Positions 31,476 through 43,585 of a DNA stretch of 64,000 nucleotides are shown piece after piece. The stretch is from Phytophthora quininea (lineage: Eukaryota > Oomycota > Peronosporomycetes > Peronosporales > Peronosporaceae), in the NCBI GenBank assembly GCA_011947345.1, contig JAAVTG010000459.1:81310-145309 (forward strand), read 5' to 3'. The translations under genes and the position numbers were made by a program. The notes beneath the pieces were generated by a model that was given only the letters and a program-made list of their open reading frames with translations, was not told where the DNA came from and ran no database searches. How positions within the stretch are numbered: the first letter of the stretch is position 1; each line of letters begins with the position of its first letter.

Positions 31476-32729
31476 TTACTCACGACCACCTTCCGGCGTG
31501 GTCACGTTGCCCGTCGCGTTGCGAGCGGCTTGGCCCAGCCACCCCGCGAGCACGTCGCCGAGCACCTTGCCGTCCACGTCCTGGGCCGTCTTGTACGCCT
31601 CCGAGTTCAGCCAGACGTGCTGTTCACTGTCAATGTTGAACCGGGTCACATCCGTGAGCTTGGCATGCGAGTCCAGAATTTGCGTCAGGTTGCCGTAGAA
31701 CTCGCCCGCATCCAGCAGCGTCGTGAACGGGTACCCTGCGATGCCCAGACGGACGAGCTCGTAGAACTTGCGCTGCGTGCGGTCGGCAGTGCTGTCGATG
31801 AACAACCACTCGCTGTTTGGGACCTCCTTGATCAGCGAATCGACCAATTCAGTGGCGGTGGCGGTGGCATCCTTGCACGCCGACGTCAGGGGCTTCGGAA
31901 ACTTGAGGTCGACATCGCATCCGCCAAAGTAGTTGATGAGTGAGCTGGCCGCCGCCTTGTGTTCCGGGAACACGCCGACGTAGCTATCGGCCAGCACCTG
32001 GAATTTCGTCGACTTTTGCTGGACTCCCCACATATCGGCAACCTGCGCCGACCAGAGCTGCGCCGCCAGCGATCCAGCACTGTAGCCGCCCACGACCAAA
32101 TGCTCGGGATTGGGAAAGTTTTCAACCGCCCAGTCCAGCACTGCCTTGGCGTTGTTGTACCCGTTCAGCGCCATCCCTTGATTCTGGCCGAGGCACTGCT
32201 TGTTTCCGAGCGCTTGGCTGTAAGGGCTCTCGTAAGGGTCCAAGTACTTGTTCCCGACAAAGAGGTCGCCCGTGCAGTACGGCAGAAACACGATATTCCA
32301 GTCCTTGAACGGGTTGCCGTCTGCATTGCGGTCAGTGATACCGCTGTTGTCAACCTTGGCGGTTGTCGTGATCAGAGAATTGGCGCCGAGCTGGCACTGC
32401 AGTGCGAAATTGCACGTGTTGTCATCCACGCATGCGCCACCGCCTTGGAAATACAGGAGAACCTTGGACTTGTCTTGCTTCTGGTTCGGAAACACTTGGA
32501 AAAAGTACGTCGAGCTCGACTCGAACGTTGTTGTGTTGTCCTTGTAGTTGTCGAAGGCGCAGCGCGTGTTGCCGCCTGGGTAGATTAACACACTTCCGTC
32601 CGCGCTCGAAGTCAGGGAGTCTATTGGGCAGCCTTCCGAGGAGCTAACAGTGCAATTGCTGGTTGATTGAGCGTTTGCAACGGCAGCATGCGCGACCAAG
32701 AATAAAAACACCGTCTTGCTCAAAGCCAT
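31476..32729 (-). CDS. Secreted pectin-acetylesterase/Notum-like hydrolase (417 aa)
   Basis: Alpha/beta hydrolase of the PAE/Notum family (Pfam PF03283 group), expected to remove acyl groups from extracellular polysaccharide or lipid substrates. I choose the Met at 32729 because it starts a clean signal peptide (MALSKTVFLFLVAHAAVANA). The upstream in-frame extension to 32972 has no such character. Motifs are the oxyanion-side LYFQGGGAC (about 92-100), DWNIVFLPYCTGD (143-155), the nucleophile elbow GGYSAGS with Ser217, a late Asp in DSTAD and the likely catalytic His in EQHVW. There are many Cys residues and several N-glycosylation sites, and no membrane anchor. The frame is uninterrupted. In oomycetes such enzymes are usually linked to plant wall attack, which is inference here. 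Confidence 0.8.
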   Translation of the reverse strand: MALSKTVFLFLVAHAAVANAQSTSNCTVSSSEGCPIDSLTSSADGSVLIYPGGNTRCAFDNYKDNTTTFESSSTYFFQVFPNQKQDKSKVLLYFQGGGACVDDNTCNFALQCQLGANSLITTTAKVDNSGITDRNADGNPFKDWNIVFLPYCTGDLFVGNKYLDPYESPYSQALGNKQCLGQNQGMALNGYNNAKAVLDWAVENFPNPEHLVVGGYSAGSLAAQLWSAQVADMWGVQQKSTKFQVLADSYVGVFPEHKAAASSLINYFGGCDVDLKFPKPLTSACKDATATATELVDSLIKEVPNSEWLFIDSTADRTQRKFYELVRLGIAGYPFTTLLDAGEFYGNLTQILDSHAKLTDVTRFNIDSEQHVWLNSEAYKTAQDVDGKVLGDVLAGWLGQAARNATGNVTTPEGGRE

Positions 32730-34185
32730 TGTAGCTGCTGCGTGGCACCGAGCGAATTGGAGAATGTGAACGCTGGTGGCCCTCATAATCGACACCAAGG
32801 TTGAGGTGTCGTCAACGTCGTTTCGGACACATGGTGCCGCAGCAGGCATTCGTTTACGATGGGATCGGCCTCTCCAAGCTCCAATAGCAGGAATACATGC
32901 ATGAAGTCTCTTTTCAAGAGATTTGGCAGTGTTCGTGGGGTTGTTCACGGAAGAGTCGCATGGAAATCGCATTGTCGATAGTCTGTAATTCTACAGCGGA
33001 ACACTTTTGTTTTCCTTCCGATCAAAAGCACGTCTTAGACCAATACGACCAGTTATCCACAAACTCGGTACCGGGTGTTAAATGTTAGATAGTATTGGAA
33101 GCTAGTATCGATGGAGGTGAACAAAGAGTAATAGCAAAATAGAATGCAGTATCGCTGGTGGTCTTCAGAATTTCCAGGACAAACAAAAACTTTGAAAAAG
33201 TCAAGATGGACTACGAGCTCGTCTCAACTTCTTTGACACAGCCGAGATCTAGGACTACGGGCTGGCGGAAGAACGCCTGGGAGGAGCTATCCAGAGTGGT
33301 ACGGATTACGTGTAGTATGCTTGGTGCAGGAAAAAGTATTTTGTTGCCACAACGAACGAACTGGGTATCACTACAGGAACTGCCAACTTCCTGTAGGACA
33401 ACTGACTGGGATTTCATACGGTCGACAACGAAAGATGAAGGTGTGTCAACTGGAAGTAATGCATGCAGGGCTGTGCTCGAGAGTCAAGTGTGTGTGTGTG
33501 TGTTTTTTTTTTGGGGGGCATAGTTCGCAGTTCGTAAGAACTGTCGTTACTACTATTTTTTACAACACACAGGGATTTGATCGCAGCTCGTAACGAAGTG
33601 TAGAACTGTCGTTTATCCCATGTTTTGTCACAAACGGTAAAAATACCGATACCTCATAGTGAAATCAAGATAAACCGCGCCATACAAAGATCAAGTATAG
33701 CTTTTGTCACGTACCGGTTTTTGACCGGTTTCCAATAGTGAAATCAAGATGTTTTCGCTTCGAAAAACTCAGATGCCCCCGAGCACGTTGGTGTGGCCCA
33801 CGTGAACTCACTGCTACTTTTCCTCAAATGTCTCCATACAAAGCCAAGTCAAAGGGAGATTTCTGCAGGAAAGTTGGCGCGCATGGCTGCGGCTTCTGGA
33901 GCTCGCGGCGGTAGCAGTTTCATTGCTGCTTTTGCGTCCGAGCGCTAGAGCGGCGAGCAGGTACGAGCGCCCAGGCTTACATCTCCGCCTGCACCACCCC
34001 CACTGACGTGTATGGAGCAGATTTGACCGGCTGAAGAGGTGCAAGCGGCTACATTTAAGGCACCGCCGCCGCTAGCGTGGGTAGGTACCATGCTTTGATG
34101 CGTTCCTGGCCAGGTCCTAACTAGTACATGTCCAGGACGAACTTGTGTTGTCTAAAGAGCGTGGTTGAGGCTCACCACCTGGGCC
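32730..34185. other. Long intergenic region leading into the first composite element
   Basis: About 1.45 kb without a supported gene. It holds a simple tract of (GT)n followed by T9 and G6 at about 33488-33518. The motif GTAGAACTGTCGTTTATCCC at 33600 also starts the second element at about 45002. A frame at 33186-33523 (plus) is short and has no recognisable domain. Confidence 0.45.
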
Positions 34186-37100
34186 ATGATCACTACATCG
34201 AGAAAACGTCTTGACTCGTCGGATGAGGAAGACCTCTTCAAGCGCCTAGACGTCGCATTCATACGTGAGCAGTGTCGAGAACGGCAGCAATGATCCAGGG
34301 CCCGCAAGCGAGCGAAAAGGGAGTGCAGCCGTCTTCTGCAGCCCGTGAGTGATGACGTCCAAGATCGCTGCGCGCAGGAGCTTCGAAAAACATTAGGTGC
34401 TGAGGGTCTGGGTGAAAGTGTGTGCAGTGTATGCGATCGACTGGTATTGGTTCAGGATATCATTCGGAGAGAAGATAACGATTGGAGATTTATCAAGACT
34501 CTACAGAAGGTCCTGGGAACTCGTGACGAATCCATTTCTGACAAGCTCGTGCGACAGTATCGAGCTCCACCTCACATCAGCGGGTTGGAGGACGTTCTTG
34601 TATCCCCTCGTGGCATACATTGCTATGTTGATCGCACTGGATACCCTAGTGCTTGGATTGGTACTTGCAAGGATTGCATGACCAGCTTACGTGAAAACAA
34701 ACTTCCTAAATTCGCTATCAAAAATGGATTTTACGTTGGAAGGTTGTCAAAGCGTCTTCATGACCTCACCTTACCGGAGCGCTTTATTACTCAGCTTGCG
34801 AATATGGCGGCCATCACCCGGGTGATGCGAGGCGGGTTTCATCGTTGCATCCGGTCTCATTGCTTGGCTTTCGATTGCACGCCGGGGCCACCTATCACAT
34901 TGCTACCGCGCTCGATTGATGGTGCTTCGTCATATCGAGTTGTGTTGGTGGGTGAGTTCACAGACAACCAAGTGAAAAGGGTAAAGACGTTGCATCACAA
35001 TTGGAATCAGCACGTAAAGGATGACTTCAATTTTTACAAGACCTACAATCACCTGTACAGCGATGTTGCTTCCAATAGCGAAGCTCTTGCTGCATAGTAT
35101 TCTGATGAAGTGATTGAAGAACATTTCGTCGAGCAAGTTGATGAAGACGGCACCTCCTTGAGCGATAGCATGTCGAATGAGCTGGAATCCGTTCGTGGTC
35201 AAACTGACACTTGGGCTGTTAGCAATGACGATGAGTCTACTGTTCTAGAACGACGTATTGGTCTACTGGACGATACCTTACGCCTACCCGCTGACGAAAA
35301 CCAGTTTGTTAGTGAAGTTGGTGGACAGGAAAACAAGGAGAGGTCATTTTTGGTTCGAAGGTCCAACCAGTTTTCCCATGACGTGAATGGAGATTTGCTT
35401 GCTCGGCTTTTTCCGCACCTGTTTCCTTTTGGGCGTAGACATCCTGGTGAAAAACGCAGAGTTGCCGTTTCGTTAAAAGAAGCGATCAAATACTACATTG
35501 CCTTAAGTAGTAGGCAATTTGCTGAAGATGAGCTTTTGCGCTTGTGGCGTTCGACCGCTTGGCGTTGCAGAACATGTACATTCAAAATTCAGTCAGATGC
35601 AAGCGGTTTCCGCAGCTATTCAATGGATTTGAGAGTATTGGTGTCGACCAACTGGGCCAGGCATTGATAGATAACGAGCGAAGAAGACAGGGATGCTTGC
35701 CTCGCACGAACAAGATTGATGGTACTGCCGGCCGCTTTCTGAAGTCTGTTGAGATCGCGTCTCGTGCTGTTTGGGAAGCAACGGTGAGCGCTCGCAGTGC
35801 CGCCAGAGGGCCTTTGCTTACCAGGCGCGATTCGGACAGCCGGCTCTGTTTGTTACGCTCACGCCCAACATCGAAAATTCTTTCGCAATGGCTCAATATA
35901 CTGGCATTACCTCGGTTCAGAGTTTGTTTGACGTACTGGAAGCCCGATTGCCGAGTAAGGCGGAGCTTCGTGAAGCCAGTCTTGGCAATGACTGTGCCTC
36001 AGCACGTTTGTTTATGAGGCAGGTAGACGCTTTCATAAGGTATGGCCTAGGTATGGCCCCGAAAACCAAGAAGCCAACAGGCCAGCAAGGACTGTTAGGT
36101 GAGGTAGAAGCATACTTCGGAATGGTGGAGACTCAGGGACGCGGCACACTGCACATCCACTTTCTGATATGGCTAGTGGCCGGCCCTCGAAACTCTGCAG
36201 AAGTCGAGGACTTGCTGGCCGATGATGCAGCCAAGTTGTTCCGGAAATCTATCGTGGACTACACTAACTCGATCGTTAGCAACAAAATTCCCCTTGATTT
36301 CAGCGAACTTTGTTGCTCTGGTTGTGGTACCTCATCCTCGAACGTTGTGCCATTGCCGGTGCCTGAAATGGCACGAAAAGACCCACGTTCAGGTCTTTAC
36401 AGAACACGAGCAAAAGTAAATGTCGTGGAGCCACCGCTCGTTGAATGTGACGCTTGTGGGATGAAGTCCAGCTCGCAACACCTGATGCGCAGTGTATTGT
36501 TGAAGTTTCGTCCTCCGCACTGGCCGGTGTGGGAAAAGCACTATCACCTGCAGACATTTTACAGCAAGCTAATCTGGAGCGGATGTGCCGTAACTCTTTG
36601 GTCGAGGCTCGAAGCATTGTAGAGCAGCGTGAAATGATGGAGAGCAGCTTGTCTAGCAACCATGGTGCGGTGAATAATGCTGAAACTGGAATTGCTGAGT
36701 GGCTAGATCATTTGAATTTCTCTCAAATGAAGTCATTTAAATCTGATGATGACCCATTTCAAAACGACCAGCTTACCCGGTTGATTGAGATGATGCCGCC
36801 ATCCTCCTCAGACGCTCGGATGTCCCAAACTGCTATTGATTATATGGTTTCTTCGCTTGTCTTACTGCTGAATCAGCACTGATGGGGGCACACCAACACA
36901 TGCTTCAAGCAGTCATGTATGACGGCTAACGCATCGTTTTGCAGATATGGGTTTCCTAAAGAACGGCTAGCGGATACGATATTTACGCCATCTGGCATTC
37001 AACTAAGCCGTCCTGTTGCTCATGAATTTATTAATGGCTTTAATCGCGTACTAACGTCCACATTCAAGTGCAACCACGATATCCAAGTACTTGTAGGCGG

Positions 37101-40091
37101 CCAGGAGGCTACACAAAGAATTCACTATTGCTGCAAGTACGTCACCAAGCAGCAGCAACGGCTTGATTCTGTCGTGGCAGTGGCATTGGGAGCATTCAAA
37201 CGTCGCCAAGAACGGGAACTTTTAGACAGTATGGCATCGGTTCGAGATGCAGATGAGAGACTTTCAATCGGTCGAAAGCGAGTCACTTCGATTGTGTATA
37301 GCATCGCGAACAGGCAAGAGGTGGCTGGACCGCTTGCTGCTCTCTATCTGAATCATGGATCATGCTGCTATTCTAGTGCTACTTGTGTCACGCTTCCGTT
37401 GGGCGACATCATTCGTCAACTGCTTACAGTGGAGGAGTACTCGTGCCGTCTCGCTAGCGATAGCAACGAGTTTGGTAGCCATAATTTCCGGGCGGTCTCC
37501 AACCTAGATGATTACATTTTTCGCAATGATGCATTGGCCAACATGAACCTGTACGAGTTTTCGATGATTTTTTCGAAAGAAGGATGAACATGCGAATGAT
37601 GCAAAGTTTGCTTTTCGGTCTGGCCATCCTCTCCACCACTCACACAGTCTTGGACAACGATACCAAGAGGCGGTTCCTATTGTACAAGGATATCGGTTGC
37701 CGTATATTAACGGAGAATCCTCCATTGAGTATCAGTGTAAGAAGGCGATTTTGTCTTTGGTTCTGTTCAAGCCATTCAGGTCTCTTGTTGACCTCATTGG
37801 CGATGGTTCTGTGTGTGATGTTGCGTGGCTACACGCGTATGACCAGTGGAAAAGCACACGAACGGACTTTTTCAAAGTGATAATGGATAACATGAACGAC
37901 TACTACAGCGGATTCAACCATGCTAACGAGCACCATCCAGAATCAGCTTGTTCAGGTCCACAGGAACGGAATAGCAGAGGCACTAATCCTGCTGAGGATG
38001 GAAGTACCGATAGCGACGATCTGTACAGCTATGACAGCGTGTTAGATGACGAGGAATGTTGTGATAGTGCAAGCGACACCTGTCGAATATGGGATTCCAC
38101 AGAGGACACTAACACAGTTCTCGAAAGCAGTTCATTACACCCGTCAGTGTGCCCATTGACTGGCATACCGGACCGTAGAGTCAGTGATATCCTCGACACA
38201 TTTAAGAAATTTGGCATGATCGAAAGCACGGCAGTGAAGACGGCATTAACTGCACATGTGGTGGGTTTGGAAATGCACTCACTGTCTCCACATCATCTCG
38301 GTCAATGGATTCGTGACCCAAGCACCGATAATGCTCTGAGTTTGCCCGCCACAGTGCCTCCCGACGTACAGGAGACAGCAGTTGTGGAGCTGTTGGATCG
38401 GATGCTCGAAGGCGCCAACACTGCTTGGAAACCTGCAGCAGTAGTGAGATCTCAACCGCCGAGTCCAGTGAAGTCGTTTGCTAGTATTGCAGCAGTATCC
38501 AGATCATTTACGCTGAATGAAAAACATCATCTCGCCTTCAAAACTATTGGCGTAGCACTTTTGACACGATGGCAAAAGCAGAGAGCATGAGTTTTATGGA
38601 TGGGAATAAAGAAGACTCTCTTAGGGAAGACCAGCTCCGCTTCTTCCTGGGTGGTGAGGGTGGCACTGGGAAGAGCCGAGTTATCGACGCAGTCCAGAGT
38701 CTTTGCAGAAGGTGGGGGCGCTCTAGATGTCTTGTCAAAACTGCCCTAACAGGAAAAGCGGCTACATTAATTGAAGGAAGGACTCTCGAAAGTTTCTTAC
38801 TACAACTAAATGGAGAGAATGCGATCGATGCCACTACTGAGCTTGACGTGTTGATAATAGATGAAGTTTCGATGATGAAGAAGTTGCAGTTGGTTCAATT
38901 AGACAGGAAATTGCGCATTGCTAAGTGTCTTCCCGGTCTTCCGTTTGGCGGTATTCATGTAGTGCTTGTTGGAGAATTCTTACAGCTCCCACCCGTCGGT
39001 GCTGATCCAATTTATCGCGACCCGTCCTCAAAGCCAAAGAGTACAACAACCGACTTTACCACATTTTTGATGGGCGTTCATTTAGTCATGTGATTATGCT
39101 GGACGAATCAGTTCGATTTAAAGATGATCCAGCTTGGGGGCGTGGCTGTCATGATGCACGATTAGGAAAATGGAGCGACGAATTTGTGAGTCTAATCAAT
39201 TCACGTGTAGTGGGCAAGCAAAGTGATGACATTAGACAGTGGATTGCAAGTGGGCAAAGGACTACATTCGTGACACCTGACAATTCTACTAGACTTTCCA
39301 TAAACAATCTCTTCATTTCAACTGCTGCGAAATTGCTACCTGGTGATGTCTTACCAGTTCGTGTTCTAGCAAATTTCAAAGGAAAGCTGAAAGGCCTTAA
39401 CCGAGCCGAGGTTGAAATGGTGATGAGCTTGCCGGATTCCAAGTTCGGTCGTATGGCCCCCTACCTTGACCTGATCGTCGGTATGCCGATACAGGTCACG
39501 CAGAACGTGAGACTGCAGAAAATGGTGGCAAATGGTACGCTTGGATTGCTCGAGTCCATATGCTACGCACCCGGTACAACGTTTCGGACGATACACGACA
39601 GTGTGGCAGATATGATGATCAAAGTACCAAGCCAACCACCTACGGCGCTTATTGTTCGCCTACCTCGGGGCGAATGTGCTAATCCAATGCTTGGGTCTAC
39701 CGAGAGCGATTTGTTTCCATTACTTCTGCAATCAGCGTATAAACAAAGCGAGATACGCCTACCGGGTACTCAGCATTGCTGTCCTCGGGTTCTTGCTGTT
39801 CGCTTCCAGCAATTTCCTTTAGTGTGTGCAGTGGCCTCAACGATATACAAAGTGCAGGGTGAAACATTAAGTCGCATGATTGTTGCAGAATGGAGATCGC
39901 CCACAGCTACAGCAAACAAACCCGAGCAGCCTTATCTACTGGTTTCTCGAGTCACCTCACTTGAGGCATTTCTCACGTTGACGCCATTTACACCTGACTT
40001 AGTCCGATGGGCGCGTCCTCCACCAGAAGCCTTGCTAGAAGAAAATCGACTCCTGCGACTAAGTGAATGTACGATACGCGAAATGGCATGA
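34186..40091 (+). pseudogene. Helitron Rep-helicase (RepHel), copy 1, broken
   Basis: Rolling-circle transposase fused to a Pif1-type helicase. Starts MITTSRKRLDSSDEEDL. Cys-rich N-domain (CSVCDRLV, CKDCM, about 34400-34900), then LFPHLFPFGRRHPGE (about 35400). Rep motif 1 is LFVTLTPN (35846), the HUH motif LHIHFLIW (36146-36169) and the two-tyrosine motif HYCCKYVTK (Tyr at 37126 and 37138). Helicase: Walker A GGEGGTGKSR (about 38650), Walker B LIIDE (38851) and TIYKVQGETL (about 39840). Breaks: TGA at 34291, TAG at 35095 (Glu in copy 2), TGA at 36880 (Trp in copy 2), and frame shifts at about 35538, 35770, 36510, 37570, 38580 and 39070. All domains are present but it cannot be made as one protein. 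Confidence 0.85.
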
Positions 40092-40920
40092 ATCCGATGT
40101 GTCATCGGCTACCAAACGAAATTGAGGCCAATCTGTTAACGGCGCTGGCGCTACCGTTGGATCTCGCGGCGCTGTCAACCTTCTTTAATGCTGCTGCTGA
40201 TCCTAACGCACCGCCGATCGCTCTTGCTGTGGTGATAAAAGCGTCGACCAAGCCTTTTTGCCCGAGCATAGATAGCCCCAATTCCGGTTAGTGCTGCAGA
40301 AAGCTGCAGGTGCAAGCAGCAGCAGCTCAGCGGCAAGCAGCAAATAGTTGGTGGTGGAGTAGCTCAGCAGTGCGACAGATCCATCTTCGGTCGGTTTAGC
40401 AATCACCAGCAACTTGTAGCGCTGTATGCTAGCTGAAATACATGTTTATTACTTGATCGTCCAACAAGTACGCTCAAAAGTGCCTACTACCCCATCTGAT
40501 ACTTCAAGATGGCAGCCGGATCTCTATGTTCTCGTCCGTTCGAGTTTGAAGCGATACAACGCTTTTTTAAGTGTTGTCTTCGATTCGATTAGACCAGTAT
40601 TCTCCAGCTGAGTGGCCTACACGTGACCGGTTGGTGCAGCGTATGGTATGGGGCACGACCATACTCTCACACGTCCTGGCAACCGAATGTCGGTGTAAAC
40701 TGAGCAGAGATCCCGTTGAGCTTATCCGGGAGGTTGCTGAGCCCGATACTGAATTTGGAAAGGGAGACTGCATTTCTGGTGATGTAGTGCCAAAGCGAAA
40801 AACACACACTACAACGAGATATGCAGAACATGAAGCTACATCTGGCTCAGGAGACGTGGAGCAAGATATCCGGACTCATCGGTCGTGCAGCGCGTACATC
40901 TCAACATAGCGACCACCAAT
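40092..40920. other. Region between Helitron helicase and gene W, copy 1
   Basis: Two short plus-strand frames (40067-40291 and 40571-40909) show no recognisable domain and no counterpart in copy 2, where this interval is longer. A GCAGCA-rich stretch lies at 40300-40345. A Helitron 3' terminus might be expected here if the transposon ends after the helicase, but none was identified with confidence. Confidence 0.3.
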
Positions 40921-41728
40921 TCAGGGCGTGATTTCACGCGGCTGGTTAAAGTGGAAATGGTGGTAGTAGTTCAGGTGCTTGTAAAGGGATTCCTTGGTTC
41001 CGGCGACAAAGGGCAGTTCCATGCAAAGCAAACATGTCGTCCGCATCGCGTGTGTCGTCTGGAATATCCATGATCTCTGGGATTTGATAAGCAGGACGCG
41101 CAAACGTCGGAATGTCGATGTACGCTTGAATGAACACATTCGTAGCTTCGCCACCCGCCAACGCATAGATGCAACCGCCCCGGAGCATGATAATGTCACC
41201 CTCGTTCAGCTCAATTAGCTGCTGGTTGGAGTGCAGTGGCACGTGTTGGTTCCACCCATACACGTAGAAATACGTGCTGTCTTGTGTTGCAAGGAACAGC
41301 AACTCCGGGACCGAGCACACGTCCAGACACTCTGCACTCGATGCGACCGGTGGAAATTCTCGGCGAGGTAGCTGGTCGGGAGTATTTCCAGTTGACTTGA
41401 GGAAGCATGGCACACCCAGTGAGGAGTCCGAGTAGAACGTGCGGTGAAACCTCTTCAGGTATGTCATCAGCACTTGGGCTTCAGTACTGGGTACAAATGC
41501 ACGAAGGCGATGGACATCATACAGAGCTCCATCCCACGTGTCATGGACCCAGTAGTTTTCGTCACGGGACAGCGCTCGCAGTTCGTTCACCATTTCATCT
41601 GGTACCGCCTGGTACATGACGATGTGACCCCGAGTCTTGAGCTTGTGTCGCGCAAACATGAGCCGATGGCGTTGAGCAGGATGCTGGTGTAGCTGCCGGA
41701 AGGGTGTTGCTGGTGAAGGCAATTTCAA
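40921..41728 (-). CDS. Gene W copy 1: possible double-stranded beta-helix protein with C-terminal C2H2 finger, two small frame breaks
   Basis: Function not recognised. The conserved start is probably the Met at 41659 (MFARHKLKTRG); the frame opens at 41728. The body has beta-rich, barrel-like segments: FYVYGWNQHVPL, then LIELNEGDIIMLRGG, then NVFIQAYIDIP and R/P spacing. This recalls cupin or 2-oxoglutarate oxygenase cores, but expected metal ligands are not clear (IYA where copy 2 also lacks His). At about 40998-41025 two single-base shifts hide a finger reading CFAWNC plus 12 residues plus H, then LNYYH. Copy 2 has the same C-x4-C-x12-H-x4-H. The end is FNQPREITP, stop at 40921. It faces the Helitron helicase tail to tail and is divergent from gene X. 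Confidence 0.55.
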
Positions 41729-41859
41729 AAGTGAGACGCATACCCTGTGGTTAAGCTACTTATACATGGCTGGGGTCTCTTACCAGACACGTTAATGCTA
41801 GAGCGGTGAGGCTGCATACAAGCCATGCAGAAGCCATGCAGAAAGATACCATTGTAGAT

Positions 41860-42200
41860 GAGTAGGTAACTTTTGATAAAAAGTTACCGTCTGAGGATTG
41901 TGTTAGCCTCTTTTACGAGGGCTCGAACGTGAGCAGCGACGTCGCGAGCTTTGAATTCCTGGCCATGGAGCGCTATTTTCGCTCTACCAAAAGATACTCT
42001 TGTGAGTACTGAAGAGAGATGGGCAGGTAACTTCTGAAAAAAGTTTCCAGCCACGGCTTGCTGAAATTTCTCTGTTTCGAGTGCTGAAGCACGGCAGCGA
42101 TGTGTGCTTTACTCCTTCAAAGCTCCGTGGGTTGAGTTGTAAACGAAGCTGAGAGATGGGCGGGTAACTTTTTAGCAAAAGTTGCAGTCAGGTTGTCGGC
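41860..42200. repeat. Three imperfect repeats, each with a GGTAACTTTT/AAAAGTTACC hairpin
   Basis: Copies start near 41862, 42010 and 42150, about 140-150 bases apart. Each opens with GATG(A/G)G(T/C)(A/G)GGTAACTT and carries a short palindrome with a 3-6 base loop. The first is the most perfect (GGTAACTTTTGATAAAAAGT). They lie in the divergent gap between genes W and X, so a control role or a Helitron terminal or subterminal role is possible. Confidence 0.55.
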
Positions 42201-42558
42201 TACTTGTGCTGCATGACGTGTCACTTCCAGTGTTGGTTTTCGTACAGGCAATTCACCTCGATGCGCAGTCCGTGCTAACCGACTCACGCACCTTCAACAA
42301 GCCATTAGTTCCTAGCACACTGCAGGTGGCTTTAAGGAGAATGCATCAAGCCATATGCAGATGCAATCATAGCGAATGAGATGAGCTCTTGTCAACTATT
42401 TATTTTTTGTAGCAAAAGATACGTTGAAGTGTCAACTAAATAAAAAAATGTCCGCCTTCGAAAGCTTTCTCTTTTGGTGAAAGGAACCGGTTGATAAGCA
42501 AACCTCCGCCTTTACTTATGTTGCCCTGCACTGATATACGATCTCCTAGCTAAGTGTT

Positions 42559-43344
42559 ATGCATATTTCGACGCCCCACAATCAATTTGACTTCACGGTA
42601 AAGAAGCCAAACTCCGAATCTGTGGCCACGAGCAGCGGCCGCGGAGTGAAAGTGAAGGCGACGACTGCTACAAGAGCTGCTCAAGTGTCAACCAAGCCTG
42701 CTACAATCGAGCACGCAGCAGCTGACACAAGGACGGTTCACACGGCCGAGCAGCCCGTGGATACGGCAAGACTCACCCCATACGAGCGCCCTCGTCAGCG
42801 CTTAGCAACAGGAGGGAACTCACGACGTGTAACGAAGGTGGAAGGTGCGTTGTTGCGGTACTTTAAAACCTAAAGCTTGTGGTGCTGAGTTTAAATGTTG
42901 AAAACAGACCTGAAGGCCATCTTAGCGGACAGCGCTGACCCCGAGGAGCGCTTGACAATGCGTATGAAGTCCTATGGATTTCTTAACACACCTTTAAGCA
43001 GTTCAACATGGTGAAACCTCACTTTGTTGATGAGGACTCCCAGAACCCCTGCCAGCCTTGCTAGAGGTACGCTTCAGCGACATACTTAAACGTACGAGTG
43101 ATTAATCTGCTACTCCTTGCATGTGTAGCTGTTTCGCGATACCTACGCTAAAAACCAAGAAGCGATTGATGCCATACTGCTGACCGCCACCATGTGGGGT
43201 ATGGACTCGGGCTCGGACGATTTGCCCCGCCCAGGTCAGCTCGTGAACATCAACAGCTACTCTAAGTTGCGCTTGTTTCAAGAAGACCGCTACCAGCTCA
43301 CGGTGAAGCTACGAGATCTGAGCTGGGAGAATAACCATCCGTAG
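42559..43344 (+). CDS. Gene X copy 1: three-exon gene of unknown function, two frame breaks in exon 2
   Basis: Not recognised. Exons 42559-42844, 42908-43066 and 43129-43344; introns of 63 and 62 nt with GTGCGT..ACAG and GTACGC..GTAG ends. Comparison with copy 2 fixes both introns at the same codon positions (VE-D/E-L-K/Q and LLE/LLK before FRD). The N-terminus is Thr/Ala-rich and disordered up to TPYERPRQRLA. Exon 3 encodes a compact C-terminal domain (LLTATMWGMDSGSDDLP, INSYSKLRLFQEDRYQLTVKLRDLSW). The pattern could suit an OB-like or other small beta domain, but this is a guess. Exon 2 lacks a base at about 42990-42998 and one in the C4 run at 43046-43049. Confidence 0.6.
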
Positions 43345-43585
43345 TGTTGCATTGGTGCTCGTACGCTTAACTACATAATTCATGTGAGAGTGTTCTTGTG
43401 GGGAGAGCTTTTTGTTTGCGTCTGACGTTGAAGTTACATTTAAAAAAGTGGAACGGTGATCTATGGCACGGGTTGGCACCCATTCGTCGAGACGTCATTC
43501 CAAAAGGTGCGAGGAGAGAGAGAGGTAAGGTCTGGAGGAGGCTGTGCTGTAGGGAGAGCGCCAACCAACGCTTCCAATTCTGTAG

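Noticed and set aside
33186..33523. 121-codon plus-strand frame upstream of the first Helitron
   Set aside because: No domain, ends in a GT/T/G simple tract, and has no counterpart before copy 2.
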